Source of the DNA: Ulota crispa
Taxonomy: Eukaryota; Streptophyta; Bryopsida; Orthotrichales; Orthotrichaceae
DNA: 64,000 nt
Direction: 5' to 3'
NCBI GenBank assembly: GCA_963920765.1
Contig: OY987251.1
Location: 1,800,501-1,864,500 of the forward strand
The notes below the pieces were generated by a model. The model ran no database searches. It was not told the DNA's origin and worked only from the letters and a program-made list of their open reading frames with translations. Numbering within the stretch: position 1 is the stretch's first letter; each line of letters starts with the position of its first letter. Positions 36,316-48,497 of the stretch are shown here, in pieces. The position numbers and the translations under genes are program-made.

Positions 36316-36677
36316 CTGTAAAGGCTAATGGCCAGGTTAGTTCCTGTGCGTTTCTGCACAATAGGCGTAAAATATAATTTATCGTCTAGACCAGGATCAG
36401 CAACGTTGGAAAACATCTCAGTGGTTACTTGATGGGATCCTAGTTTTTTATCAGTGTCCATCATTTGAAGTGGTGTGTCCGGGCCACATGCATATAGGCA
36501 AAAGCGGCTTGGGTCGTATAACAAGGAGCTGTAAGATAAACCGGATGCAGCATTACTATCAGCATACCCATAGAAACCATCCATGATCCAGCAGTGCACA
36601 TTGCCAGCCATGTCTGCTGTAGCTAAGTGTATGGAATCATGTGCCCACTCCATACTTGTAATTGGTGCCTTATGACC
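36316..36677 (-). CDS. CFAP57: CFAP57/WDR65-like, WD-repeat exon (5'-most seen)
   Basis: Starts after CTGCAG with GHKAPITSMEWAHDSIHLAT, ADMAGNVHCW: a textbook WD blade (GH...V.W...L.SAD.DG.V..W). It continues with a second blade-like stretch (LYACGPDT..MMDTDKKLG) and TNLAISLYR. In animal CFAP57 the same order is GHxxxIRSIVW...GAVYEW...VGSD..LKEI. The exon begins at a codon boundary and ends two bases into a codon, completed at 31,281. N-terminal exons for the preceding WD region (several hundred residues in animals) were not found up to 64,000. Confidence 0.75.
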
Positions 36678-37977
36678 CTGCAGTTGAATTTAAAGGCACC
36701 TCAGTATTATAGCCTAGTTGTATTTCAAAGTAAAATGTCATAAGTTACTTACAACGGGAGGAATGCACCTTTTACCTCTTGAGGTAGTTTGAGGGTCCAA
36801 AATTATGCAAGTTTGTCATTAATTACATTATGATGAGTAATTTAAACATGATTTTAGAATAAAAATTTAAAAAAATCACCAATTGATCACTATCACATCA
36901 ACCTGGATCAAACATGACACCAAACCCTTAAAGCTCTTTGTAAAATAGATTGTAAACTGAAACTTAGTAACTTTACAGAATTCCTTTTGCAATCAATTTA
37001 ATACATGCTTCAAACCATAGTGAGTGTTCAGAATTTCATTGTTGCTCCATTATTTGAGTCTTTTAAAACGGTCACTTTTGAGTTGGGAATGTTAGATTTC
37101 AAAATGAAATATGTTTTAATCCTTTTAAATGCAAAGCATCTGCAAAGAGTAGTTTGAAAAATATTTACCTCAAAAAAAATCAAAACATAAAGAGTAGAAT
37201 CCAAGAAAAATAAATAGATGAGTAAATTTGGACGCTGTAATAAAAACTTGTGATAATACAAAAATATAAAAGAATTAAATCGAGTTGCTTGAGCAGACTA
37301 GGATTAATGGAGGACAAATTAAAAAAAAACAAATAAAAATCACTACTTTCTCTAAGCATTCAATAATTGCAGAAAAGTGTGTTTTCCCTTCAATCTAAAC
37401 TTACATAAACGTTATGCCTTTTTTTTTATAGCAAATTAATTTCAACGTTGAAATACTCCAAAAAAATATCAACATGATAAATTTATAAAAGAAAAATAAA
37501 ACGCAAAGGTATTGGCATATTTATGAGAATTCACAATAGAGAACATCTAATTCAAAAGACGACTGCTACCGTGCTACATTATAAGCATTGTTTATCTTAC
37601 ATTTGGAAATACAATCTGATTTTCATGAATGAAAGATAAACCAAACTCCTGTGACATAATTTCATTTTGCTATTATTAAGTTTGACAATGCAATCAGTAT
37701 ACACCATGAACTTTTAAATTTAGTACAAAACTCTTCCATTAGTGTCAATTAGTCAATGGTATTTTCATACGATTATGAACTACTCGTATTTTCCATAAAA
37801 AACAAGATCCCTTGTCGATATTGTAGCTGATAGTACATGTTCATTTTGGTGCTGTAATTCTCAAAAATTATTAAAGCTTAATCTAAGTAGCAAAAGCGTG
37901 TACTGTTCCTATTTGTAGGTCATACGAATTCAACACTTTACAATTCATATAACTTTGCATGGAATCAAACGGAATAA
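36678..37977. other. Upstream intron, nothing recognised
   Basis: AT-rich sequence on the 5' side of the exon at 36,677 (minus sense), without terminal repeats or similarity to known proteins. Confidence 0.35.
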
Positions 37978-38877
37978 ACCCTTAAACTACCAAAGCCATT
38001 TTCTGCCAAAAATCACTCAAAACTGTCCATATTGCTGCATTCATCCAAAATTTGAACAAAATGTTGTTCATGAAAATCCAATCATTGAATCTTGTAATGC
38101 ACTTACAGAAAAATAATCTTTGAAGTTTAGTGACATTTGACCGTACGGATTGAAAATTATGAGCATCTAAAGGGAAAAGTTTTTAATTTTCCATTATGCT
38201 CAAAAATTTCAGATGGCTTTGATCACCATTTGCTAATTTTTTTTTGCACTACAGACCTTGAATTTGTAATTTTATCTTATAGGTAATCAAGTTAGACCTT
38301 TGTACACCAATTTTCAAGGCAATCAAAGACACAAAGCACATCCTAAAATATATTGCAATGCCACTATATGACAAGTTTTGCAAATACACTATGACTTTTA
38401 TCGAATGAAGTTTCCCACCACATGTTTTTAGATATGGACAATCCAAACAATGTGTTTGAAGATAAACATGTACTTCAAATGTTAAAAAAAAGAAACTCAA
38501 AAACTCAAAATCTATAAAATTTAAAAGCTCCCACAGTCCAATTTGACCTCGTAATTAGAAATGAAAGGGGGCAATGATGAAATAATGGGAACCACTAGAG
38601 TAACATGTGGCAACCCCTCCTTGCTCCCCCCCCTCCAAAATCAATATTTTCTCCCTTGCCCAAAATGCCCCTTGACCGCTTTTGGCCAAAAAAGTCCCAT
38701 AATTTGTGAACCATGTGACATAATCACATGATTTTTTACATCCCACAAACCTTATACATTCCTACACACTCAATAAGAAATTTCAAAAAATAATGTAAAA
38801 AATTGAGGTCACACTAGTCTACGCAAAATCCCAAAAGTCCCCCAACGGGACTTTGGTCTCAATTTTGGTCCTTTGGG
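37978..38877. mobile_element. Probable TTAA-family element, diverged
   Basis: Right end TTTTGGTCCTTTGGG followed by TTAA (38,878-38,881). The left end, AAACCCTTAAACTACCAAAG, fits only loosely. Size agrees with the ~0.9-kb subfamily. Confidence 0.45.
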
Positions 38878-39104
38878 TTAAGTTGAAAGTTTTTTTTCTC
38901 ATATTTTAAAATCGACTAAATCCAAGAACTGACAATGACGATTAAATTATTCATGTAGTTACAATACAAAAATATATGAGCTAATACATTATATAGGCTA
39001 CGTTTACAAATGTAATGCACGGAGTTGCTGTATGCCAAGTATCGATTTGGAATTAACTAATAGCAGCTAATAGCAGAGGTAAGCAAATTGGAAATGAAGC
39101 TTAA

Positions 39105-39755
39105 CCCCAAAATGCCCAAGGCACCACATTTTGGAGCCGACAATATTTTGAAGTTCAATAAAATCTAATTAAGTTGCTATTTTCAGTATTTGGTATTTTG
39201 GAATTAATCTTTTTGAAGTCTAGTTATAGCATCAAAAATCTAATTTTGAAAATTATTAATTGTAAATTTTCTATTCAAGATTTTGTGCGAGGGTGTCCAT
39301 TGAAATCTTGACTTTTTTTTTTAGTGTTGAGGGCTCATGAAAATGAGCCTCAAATACACTAGACTTTGGAGAAAAATTCACACTAGAAACTCATTCCAAA
39401 AAATTGCAAAAGAGATTTTGAAAAGCAGTAACTAGATTGAAGTTATGTATGTTGTTTCCTTCAACCTCATATTTTTTTGGTGACCAACATATTAGATTTG
39501 ACATTTGAAAAGAGGATTGAAAGACTTAAAGTCATTTTTGCAATTTTAACACCCTTTTGATCAAACATTATAATCTTTCAATCTATAAGTGGTATTGTTG
39601 TGTTTTCTTTTCCTATGTGATGTTTAACTTATCTAGTTTGAATTTGTACGGTTACATTTTAAAAAAAATGATACAACTTATCAAAATGTTTTGACTTATT
39701 GTTCAATTTAGAGCAAATTCCTAGAAGCTCACAAAAGGCCTTGGGCATTTAGGGT
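39105..39755. mobile_element. TTAA-flanked inverted-repeat element (TGCCC subfamily)
   Basis: TTAA at 39,101-39,104 and 39,756-39,759. The ends are CCCCAAAATGCCCAAGGC and GCCTTGGGCATTTAGGG. The interior is related, in inverse orientation, to 12,680-13,324. Confidence 0.75.
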
Positions 39756-39861
39756 TTAAGAACAAAATTGATAGTTTTATAAAAAAATAGTAGATAACAA
39801 GAATGATGCTATGAGAAATATGTTTATGCAACACTTACAAAAGAGATTGTCTATGTAGATG

Positions 39862-39904
39862 TAGATGTATATATACATATACATATACATATACATCCAC
39901 ATGT

Positions 39905-39947
<43 letters not shown>

Positions 39948-39956
39948 GACATGTGG

Positions 39957-39990
<34 letters not shown>

Positions 39991-39993
39991 GCA

Positions 39994-40044
<51 letters not shown>

Positions 40045-40045
40045 C
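39862..40045. repeat. TGTATA/TACATA microsatellite with cruciform-forming arms
   Basis: ATACATATACATATACATCC, ACATGTCC, a run of AT, then GGACATGTGGATGTATATG and (TGTGTA)n. The two arms are complementary over more than 40 bp around the central (AT)n. Frames here (I/Y/C repeats) are not genes. Confidence 0.85.
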
Positions 40046-40779
40046 TATGGGTAGTTGCAAGAATGACCTGCTGGTTTTGTCGTGGACAGCCATAGTACTT
40101 GTAGTACTATGAGCTTTTGATATAATTTTTTTGAAAATTAAACAAAATATGGAATATTTGTAAAGCACTTAAAGTAGCATACTTCTGAGAACTCAAACCT
40201 AGAAAAAAAAATCTAAAAGTTATGCACAAAAATAGAGGGACAAAATTACCAAGAAAAAAGACAACTTCTTTGTTGCTTTTTAGAAAATAGTAAAACAAAT
40301 CCAAAAAAATAAAAATAAAAGATGGACATTTATGATCTCTCTCATTAGCGTGATCTCATGCAAGTGCTTTTTGGAGAAAAGTTTTTGTCTTTCACCAATG
40401 GAGCGAGAGAGGATGCCCACTTTGAGACAATGTGCAGGACAGAGTTTTTTGAGTTTAGTAAAATTGGTCAACAAATCTATGTAATGATGCCTTGTAATCC
40501 ACTTCCCTAATTTGTGGCTTTGGATTTGCTTTTCTAGACCCAAAATAGTATTGAAAACCACCAAAACAACAAAGGTAGACATGCAATCAAGGTCCAATTA
40601 AAAATACTAAAATAATTAAAATAAATAAATAAATTGCAGAAGTCAATATCTTGCATGTTCACTTTATCTTGAAATTTCAAGTCAAAATGACTAAAACCGC
40701 AAAAGATAGGACCTAAAAAGCACCCGCATGAGCTGAGGGGAAAAAAAAGTAGGACATGTCATTTTTGCAATCACCCATA

Positions 40780-40915
40780 TGTATATGAACATGTACGCAA
40801 ACATGTACCTAAACATGTACATGAACATGTATATGAACATGTATATGTATATGTGTATGCATATGTAGACATATATGTAGATGTAGATGTAGATGTATAT
40901 GTATACGTATACATA
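40780..40915. repeat. ACATGTACATGAACATGTAT-type low-complexity repeat
   Basis: Six- and twelve-base variants of ACATGTATATGA followed by TAGATG units. Low complexity only. Confidence 0.75.
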
Positions 40916-40919
40916 ACTA

Positions 40920-41711
40920 CCCCATGTGAGCCCATTCATCAACTAGCACACCAACAACACAAAAAGAGGCCTCAATGGCCTTGCTCTTCATAGCAGCTTG
41001 CAAATATAAGAAAAAAAAAACAACCAATTGCCCCCAATTGAGACCCTTCATTGACTAGCAACACCGAACACACAAAAAGGAGGGCCTCGATGGCGTGGCC
41101 CTCTATAGCAGCTTGCAAAATTTAAGAAAAAAGAACATCCAATTGCCCTCCGTGAGCCCCTCCATCGACTAGCACATCGAGAACAAAAAAAGGAGGGCCT
41201 CCATGGCCTAGCCCTCCATAGCAGCTTGTAAATATAAGAAAAAAACAACCAATTGCCCCTCGTGAGACCCTTCATCAACTAGCACACCCTAAACACAAAA
41301 AAGAAGCCTTGATGGACCTGGCCCTCCATAGTAGCTTGCCAAGTTTAAGAAAAAAAATATCCAACTACCCCTTGTGAGCCCATTCATCAACAAGCAACAC
41401 CAAAAACACAAGAACGAGGGCCTTGATGGACCTGGCCCTCCATAGCAGCATGCAATTATAAGAAAGAAAACATCCAATTGCCCCCCGTGTGATCCTTCAT
41501 CGACTAGCATACCAAAATCACAAAAAAGAGGGGCATCAATGGACCTGTCTCCATAGCAACTTGCAATTTAAAAAAAAAACATCAAACTACCTCCTTGTGA
41601 GCCCCTTCATGGACTAGTACACCAAAAACACAAAAAAGAGGCCTCAATGGACCTAGCCCTCCATAGCAGCTTGCAAATTTAAGAAAAAAACATCCAATTG
41701 CCCTCTGTGAG
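40920..41711. repeat. ~110-bp satellite, first block (about 7 units)
   Basis: Each unit reads GAGCCCCTTCATCAACTAGC, ACACC.AAAACACAAAAA, GAGGGCCTCAATGGACC, TGGCCCTCCATAGCAGCTTG, CAAATTTAAGAAAAAAACAT, CCAATTGCCCC. Units differ by 10-20%. The minus strand has short open frames (YGGPGPSRPSF repeats) that shift between units and are not counted as genes. Confidence 0.9.
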
Positions 41712-43206
41712 ATAGGAATGCTAAAGTTTGAGCAAAGAGCAATGAGCGTTGAGCGTTGAGCAGTGAGTGTTGAGCAATGGGCAAATTTTTCATGAAAATT
41801 GGAAAGTTAAAAATGATATTTAGTAAGTTTTATACAATTGTAAGTAGGCAAAAATGGTCATTCATGAATAAACTTTTTGGATGATGTTTGAAATTCATCC
41901 ATTGAAAAAACAAAGGAAAAAATATTTTGGATGAATGAAAACTAAAATAGATAGATGTAAATAGAAAGAGGACAACAAACATTATTGTTATTATTACTAA
42001 TATGTATTTATTTGTGACTTTTTCCGCACTTTTTTTAATTTTTAATTTTTTACAAATTTGTTTTTGTGTTTTAGGACACTCCTTGGAACCCAAGAGGCCC
42101 ACTTGTGGTGGTTTTGGATTTTGTAAAGGGCTCCTCAAATTCTGAAGAGCATTTCTAAAAATAGCACTTTTTTTTAAAAAACATTTTTAAGCTTCAATTT
42201 TTTTTTTTAAATTTTTTTTTATAGATTTTGTTATTGTGTTGTAAGACCCTCATCAAAACCTAGGAGGCCCACTTGTGGTGGTTTTGGATTTTGTAAAAGT
42301 CTCCTTGGAATCCAAGGAATATTTCTAAAAATAGTTTTTTTTTTGGATTTCTTTTGTGTGTTTTAGAACCCTCCTTGGATCTTGGAGGCCCACTTTTGGT
42401 GGTTTTGTAATTTGTAAAAGAATCATAGAATTTGTTAAAATTGATCAATTCATTGTAATAATTGCATTTACAAGGCAAGGATTAGATAAATTTGACAATT
42501 TTCTTTCTAAAAAGGCAATTGTAGCTGATTTCTAGCAATAATGACCAAGTTATTTATTAAATACTCTAGATTTTGTTGGCCTTTCATGAATTGTGCAATT
42601 TTAACAAATTCTATGACTCCTTTACAAAATTCATAACGTGCACTAATAGGCCTCTAGGTTCCAAAGAGGGTCCTAAAGCACAAAAATGAAATCCAAAATA
42701 ATAATAATAATAATAATAATAATTTTTAGAAGTGCTCCTCGGATTTTGAGGAGGCATTTACAAAATCCAAAACCACCACAAGTGGGCCTCTAGGTTCAGA
42801 GGAGGGTTCTAAAACATACAAAAAAAATCCAAATAAAAAAAAATAAAAAAAATATTTTTAGAAGTGCTCCTTGGAATCTGAGGAGCCCTTTACAAAATCC
42901 AAAACCACCACAATTGGGCCTCTTGGGTTCCAAGGAGGGTCCTGAAACATAAAAGCAAAATTTGTGAAAAAAATTAAAAAAAAAAAATTGGAGCAAAGTA
43001 AATTTATAAGAGCTATTTTCCTCCAAATTTATTTAGCAATTTGTTGGTTTTATTAGATTTTTCATTACTTTTTTTTGGCTCAACCTCACTTTTTATTGTT
43101 CAATTCTTTTTAATAAATAAAATGAGAATTTTCATTGCTTAAATCCAAGTGCTCAATGCTCAACACTCAACGCTCATCGCTCTCGGCTTAGACCTTAGCA
43201 TCGCTG
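41712..43206. mobile_element. hAT-like non-autonomous element splitting the satellite
   Basis: Ends ATAGGAATGCTAAAGTTTGAGC and, read inward from the right, CAGCGATGCTAAGGTCTAAGCC. Both are followed by GAGCGTTGAG-type runs. Target copies are TCTGTGAG (41,704-41,711) and TTTGTGAG (43,207-43,214), 7 of 8 matching, and both lie at the same point of the satellite unit. Eight-bp duplications and CAGxGATG ends are hAT features. Inside, GAGGCCCACTTGTGGTGG-type segments repeat in direct and then inverted orientation. Confidence 0.75.
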
Positions 43207-43214
43207 TTTGTGAG

Positions 43215-44330
43215 ACCCTCCATTGATTAGCACACCAAAAACACAAAATAGAGGCCTTGATGGACAAGGCCCTCCATAGCAGCTTGCAGAATCTAAGAAC
43301 AAAACATCCAATTGCTCCCTATGAGACCCTCCATTGACTAGCACACTGAAAACACAAAAAAGAGGGCCTCAATGGATTGGCCCTCAATAGCAGCTTGTAA
43401 ATATAAGAAATTAAACATCTAATTGCCCCCCATGAGCCCTTCATTGACTAGCACACCGACAACACAAAAAAGAGGCCTCAATGGACCTGGCCCTCCATAG
43501 CAACTTGCAAAATTTAAGAAAAAAAAACATCCAGTATCCCCTTGTGAGCCCATTCATCAACTAGCAACACCAAAAACACAAGAAAGAGGGCTGTGATGGA
43601 CCTGGCTCTCCATAGCAGCTTTCAAAATAAAAAATAAAACATCCAGTTGCCCCCTATTGAGCCCCTTCATCAACTAACAACACCAAACACTCAAAAATGA
43701 GGGCCTCAATGGCTTGGTCCTCTATAGTTGCTTGCAAATTTAAGAAAAGAACATCCAACTGCCCCCTTGTGAGCCCCTTCATGCGCTAGCACATCAAAAA
43801 CACAAAAACAAGGCCTCAATGGCCTTGCTCTCCGGAGCAGCTTGCAAAATTTTGAAAATAAAAACATCCAGTTGCCCCCTATTGAGCCTCTTCATTGACT
43901 AGCAACACCAAGCGCACAAGAATGAGGGCCTCAATGGCCTGGCCCTCCATAGCAGCTAGCAAAATTCAAGAAAAATATTATCCAACTACCCCCCGTGAGA
44001 CCCTTCATCGACTAGCACACCGAGAACAAAAAAAGGATGGCCTCAATGGCCTGGCCCTCCATAGTAGCTTGCAAATTTAAGAAAAAAAGCATCCAACTGC
44101 CCCCTTGTGAGCCCCTTTATGGATTAGCACACGGAAACACAAAAAAGAGGGCCTCAATGGACCTAGCCCTCCATAGCAACTTGCAAATTTAAGAAAAAAT
44201 AACATCCAATATCCCCTCGTGAGCCCCTTCATCAACTAGCAACACCAAAAACACAAGAAAGAGGACCTTGGTGGACCTGTCTCTCCATAGCAGCTTGCAA
44301 AATTTTAAAAAACAAACCATTGAGACTCCC
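43215..44330. repeat. ~110-bp satellite, second block (about 10 units)
   Basis: Continues the array of 40,920-41,711 in the same orientation and phase. The final unit breaks off near AAAAAACAAACCATTGAG. Confidence 0.9.
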
Positions 44331-44334
44331 CCCT

Positions 44335-45330
44335 CCGAGCTTCTCACCAGGACTTTTGGCAATGAGGACTACATTTCAAGGCTTCACAAAGAAATCCAAT
44401 AGAAGCAAGTGATAGACGTAGGCATACCTCTTTTCTTGGTGGAAGAGGGTTTTTGAGGGCGTTGTGTTGTACTTGGAGTTGGATCTTGGAACTCCTTTGT
44501 GGTGGTGGTCCTCCTTCAATCTTGGAAGCTTCAACTATGTTGTTAGCTAAAGACACTCTAGTCTTATGCAAAATGATTGAGGTGATAGGTGGAAGGAAAG
44601 CAATTCTTTGGAAGATTTGCATTATATCATTGTCTTCTAGGTTTGCTATAACTGTAAACAATGATTCTAACGGGGAAGTCATGGATTGAGAGAGATTGGA
44701 CCTACAATGTGTGATTGAGAGGACCAGGACGCTTTGGATGTGGACGTCCATTGCTCCCCAGATGCTCCTCTAATCCCAGCAACCCTAATTCCTTCAACTT
44801 CTCATGGTTACATTGAATGTTGGCGTTGCAAAGTTGCTCACAGATGGAGGTCTCCTTGAGCTTAGCACAAGTAGCCAGCTTGAAGCTTGTGCTCCGCTCC
44901 ACTAATTTGCCCGAGCTAGATTCCAACTAGATCTGGTACCCTAAACCAGCTATGAGACCCTTGCCTCACACTATCAAGCTTCTCTGCTCCCTAGCTTAGC
45001 GGCTTGGCGGCCCTGTGTCCCTCAGCCTCGAAGTCCACGTGCGTCCGATCACAATCCACCCTGCACACGAATAGAGAGTCCCGACACTGAGCCTAATGCA
45101 AAACGTCGTCTAAATCAAGGAATAAATAAAGGCCAATCCCAACGGATAGTAAAAATCAAGGTGAAATCATCCCTAAACCTAGAAATCTTTGCAATGACTC
45201 TCAATTGCCTCACCTCTTTCACAAGCCTCCTTGTGCTTGGTTGCAAAAGTCCCGCTTCCCTCAAGTGCGCAAATTTGTGTAGCTTGCGACGACGCAACAC
45301 GGTTGAGATCTGGAGCTCGGCTCTTGAGGG
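44335..45330. other. Unclassified, higher-GC sequence
   Basis: Several short open frames on both strands, the longest on minus (44,344-44,751). None shows a family signature. Composition differs from both the satellite and the tandem repeat that follow, so it may be a captured or decayed TE gene piece. Confidence 0.3.
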
Positions 45331-47756
45331 TGGCGTTCCAGGGACTCAATTGCTCACTGCCTATGTGGCCCACCCCACAGGTGCCTCCTCTTTTCCCATT
45401 GGTTGCATTCCATGTCACTCCATGCCTTCATCTAGTATGAGTGCGTCTTGTTCATACGGGAAAAACTAACCCCGAAGTCTTTCAATTACGGGCCTTGTTA
45501 ACCTGCAAATGCCCTAAGGTATGAAAAATGCATGTGTACAAAATTTTGAAGTTGATTAAATATCATCAAGTCGTAACGTTAATTAGTTCTTAGATTTTAA
45601 TACAATTTGCAATGAAGGTTTATTTGAGATTCACTAATTTGAGTTGAAAATAAATATGGATTATTGTCTGTTCAACATTTTGTAGAATGGTCTCTACTTC
45701 AACCTTGACTTTCCTGATGCTGGATGATATTGAAATTGAGCCCTAAATGCATTATAGCTTTCATAGAAATCTACATTGGAAATTACCTGAAGCAATATAT
45801 TGTAAAAGTTCTTATAAGAACAACAAAATGGGCATTTTATGACTTTGGGTTATGACTAGCATGAGTCATTTTGAGGTATATATGACTCTCAATAGTCATA
45901 ACTTGGAGTCATAAGATGGCCATTCTATTCTAATTAATTAGAAGCCTTAAATTCATTAAAGTTAGACATGTTATGACTCTAGTCATATATTGTTGCTAAT
46001 GACAAACTTCTAAGATTTGACTAGAGTAGGTGGCGTCAAACATGCTTGGGAGCTCAGTTGGTGCGGGTGGCGTTCCAAGGACTTAGTCGCTCTTTGCCTG
46101 CATGGCCCGCCCTTCTAGGTGCCCCCTCTTTTTCCGTTGGTTGCATTCCATGTCATTCAATGCCTTCATCTAGTTTGGGTGCGTCTTGTCCACACAAGAA
46201 AAGCTAATCTCGAAGTCTTTGAATTACAGGCCTTATTAACCTCCAAATGCCCAAAGGTACCAAAGGTGCATGTGTACAAAATTTTGAAGTTGATTTAAAC
46301 CTCATCAAAACATAACGTGTAGCTCTTATTTTCTAATAAAAGTTAGCATTGAAGCTTATTTTGAGAATCAAAAATTTTAGGTTAAAAGAAAATATGGATT
46401 ATAATTTCTTGTTCAAAATTTTGTAGAATAGTCTCCACTAGAAGTTTCAGTTTCTTGATGTTGGAAGATTTTGAAATTGAGCCTTAAATGCAATAGACCT
46501 TGGATAGAAACCAACATTGTCAAATATTTAAAATATATACAATATTGGTTCCTTGAAGCCCTAAAATCATTAAAGTGAGGTTTGCCATGACTACAGACTT
46601 GTACTGTTGATAGTGACAGACTTTTGAGATTTGGTTGCTACAGGTTGTATGGAGGCATGTTGGGGAGCTTAGTTGATGCAAGTGATGTTCCTTGCCTCTG
46701 TCTTCTTGTGCATGCATGCCCCCCTAGGTACAACCTATGTTCAGACTGATTATATTGTATGCCATATCTTTCATGCCTACAATTCTAAGTGCTTCATGTA
46801 CACGTGTAAAGATGTGACCCTAAACCCTTTGAATTAGAAGTTTGAACACGTAACTGCTGAAAGTCACCTAATGTGGGTGTTTCCCAAAAATTGAAGTTTA
46901 GTGAACCTCACAAAAGCATAATTTTCAATCTCAATTTTCAAGTAGAAGTTTGCACTGAAGGGTATTTTGAAAGAACACCATATTAGGTAAATTGGGAAAA
47001 AAGGGTGTCCCAATTTGTACTTCACCTACATTTGAGAACGTCACCCAAAACCAGATTTGAAGGTATCAAATTTAGTCTGAGCCACTAAGATTTTTTCCCT
47101 CACAAATTCCTCCTCTCAAGTGAGGACACATGTACAAAAAAAATGCTGAGCTCAGTTTTACATGATCATGTACAACCTGCAGAAGTCCTAAAATGTACCT
47201 TTTTTCCCAATTTACCTAATATGGTGTTAAAGCCTAGAATTGGAGTTTGAAAATGAACCTCAAATACTCTTTTATTGAAAATTTTAGACCACAATCTGCA
47301 TGGCAACCTTAAGTTTCCTAATACTAAATGAAATTGAAATTGAGACTAAAATGCACTAGAGCTTGGAAAGAAATCCATGTTAGAAATTGGGAATTTTTTT
47401 ATAATAGTACCTCTTGAAAACCATGAATTGATTAAAGTTAGACATGTCATGAGCTGGAACCTATGTTTTTGCAAATGACAGACTTCCTAGATTTGACATG
47501 TGAAATGAAGATTGGAACAAGCGAAGTCACTTTAGTAATTCTAAGAACTTCATGTGAAGGGAGTATTATGTTTGAAACAGCAAGTCATATAGGTGTGCTT
47601 TTCTTTTCCATGGAATGTGTAACATGCTAAACTTAAATTTAATTACATGAATTTTTTTTGAAAAAGCATGACATTTTTTATGAAACACTTGGTTGTATGA
47701 TTAGTTTCATGAAAATCCCTAAAATTGCTAAGGAAGGCTTTTAGCATTTAAGGGTT
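45330..47756. repeat. Three diverged tandem units of ~620-735 bp
   Basis: GGCGTTCCAGGGACTCAATT at about 45,334, GGCGTTCCAAGGACTTAGTC at 46,069 and GATGTTCCTTGCC at 46,685 start comparable units. The first two share GTGCGTCTTGT, GAAGTCTTTCAATTACGGGC and ACAAAATTTTGAAGTTGATT. Unit 1 is longer because of a short insertion at 45,815. The third unit ends with CATTTAAGGG and TTAA at 47,757, so the array is probably derived from the TTAA family. Confidence 0.7.
45815..45937. mobile_element. Short inverted-repeat element inside tandem unit 1
   Basis: Left TAAGAAC..AAATGGGCATTTTATGACT and right AGTCATAAGATGGCCATTCTA. It is absent from the matching place in units 2 and 3, where CAATATTGGTTCC runs straight into TTGAAGCC. 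A TTA duplication is likely (45,812-45,814 and 45,938-45,940). The ends resemble the CACTA terminus at 58,786 (AGTCATAAAATGGCC). Confidence 0.6.
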
Positions 47757-48299
47757 TAACCAAAGTTGTAGGAGAGGGGTCCAACCTAATGAACCTTACT
47801 AGCATGGAGTTCAATTGTTCTCCTAAAACACCACAATGAATTTAAATTGTCTTATAAAGGGGGGTATCAAACCAATATTTATGTATTATTTGTAAGAGTT
47901 TAGGATAAATTTTAAGGAAACGCTGAAGCTTTCAATACAAACAACAAAGAAATGAGCCCAACAATATGCCTTGAATATGTATTGAGACCTATGTTTGTAA
48001 TAACCCCGAAGAGTGTGAAGATATTGCAATATGACTTTAGCTAGTCACGCAAAATTGTTAATAGTTAATTTGTGACTATGTACAGTCAAATGGATAAAAA
48101 TAGAATAATAGATGACTGCACATGGTCAAGATTGATTGCGTGTAGTCACAAACTATTATTGCCACTGTCCATTGTGTCTTGTTGTACACACTACAAAGTC
48201 ACATATAGCCCCTTCATATTAGAATTTACTTGCTATAATTTGTGCCTTACTAACATTTTTTTTTTAAAATAATTGTATGAGAAGGTTTGGACATCATCA

Positions 48300-48497
48300 A
48301 TGGATCATCCCTCCAACATACTAGAAGAGGACTTGGAGTTATGGAGAATTGAAGAGGAACAAGCGGACCGCAGAAACCTCCCAAGGTACCCTTGTCCTTG
48401 TAAGGGGTGCATGAGTGGGATAATCCAAGGGCAAAATATTGTATGCAAGCACCTTCATGACTATCAACGCAACCCATTGCTTCAAAAATCCGTTTTG
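48300..48497 (+). CDS. CACTA transposase gene, exon 1: transposase-associated domain
   Basis: From MDHPSNI at 48,300 the translation contains RYPCPCKGCMSG, then VCKHLHDYQRNPLL. This CPC..C...HL pattern is that of the transposase-associated domain (PF13963) at the N-terminus of plant TNP2 proteins, thought to be a zinc-binding module. The usual W..R....Y..GV start is reduced to LELWRIEEEQADRRNL. The exon ends at a good donor, TTTTG|GTACGT, on a codon boundary. The next plausible acceptor, TGTACAG at 48,620-48,621, joins it in frame to the SET exon. Confidence 0.7.

Noticed and set aside
40920-44330. Repeat-protein gene on the minus strand of the satellite (GGPGPSRPSF units)
   Set aside because: The frame changes from unit to unit, stops are frequent, and no conserved start exists.
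44344-44751. Minus-strand gene of 135 codons
   Set aside because: No recognisable motif and no exon partners. It overlaps an equally long plus-strand frame, so it is listed only as unclassified sequence.
48189-48202. CACTACAAAGTCAC as the left end of the large CACTA element
   Set aside because: Only the first eight bases fit the right end (CACTACAAGGAAAAGG), and the flank GGT expected from 58,787 is absent. The motif cluster also begins earlier.
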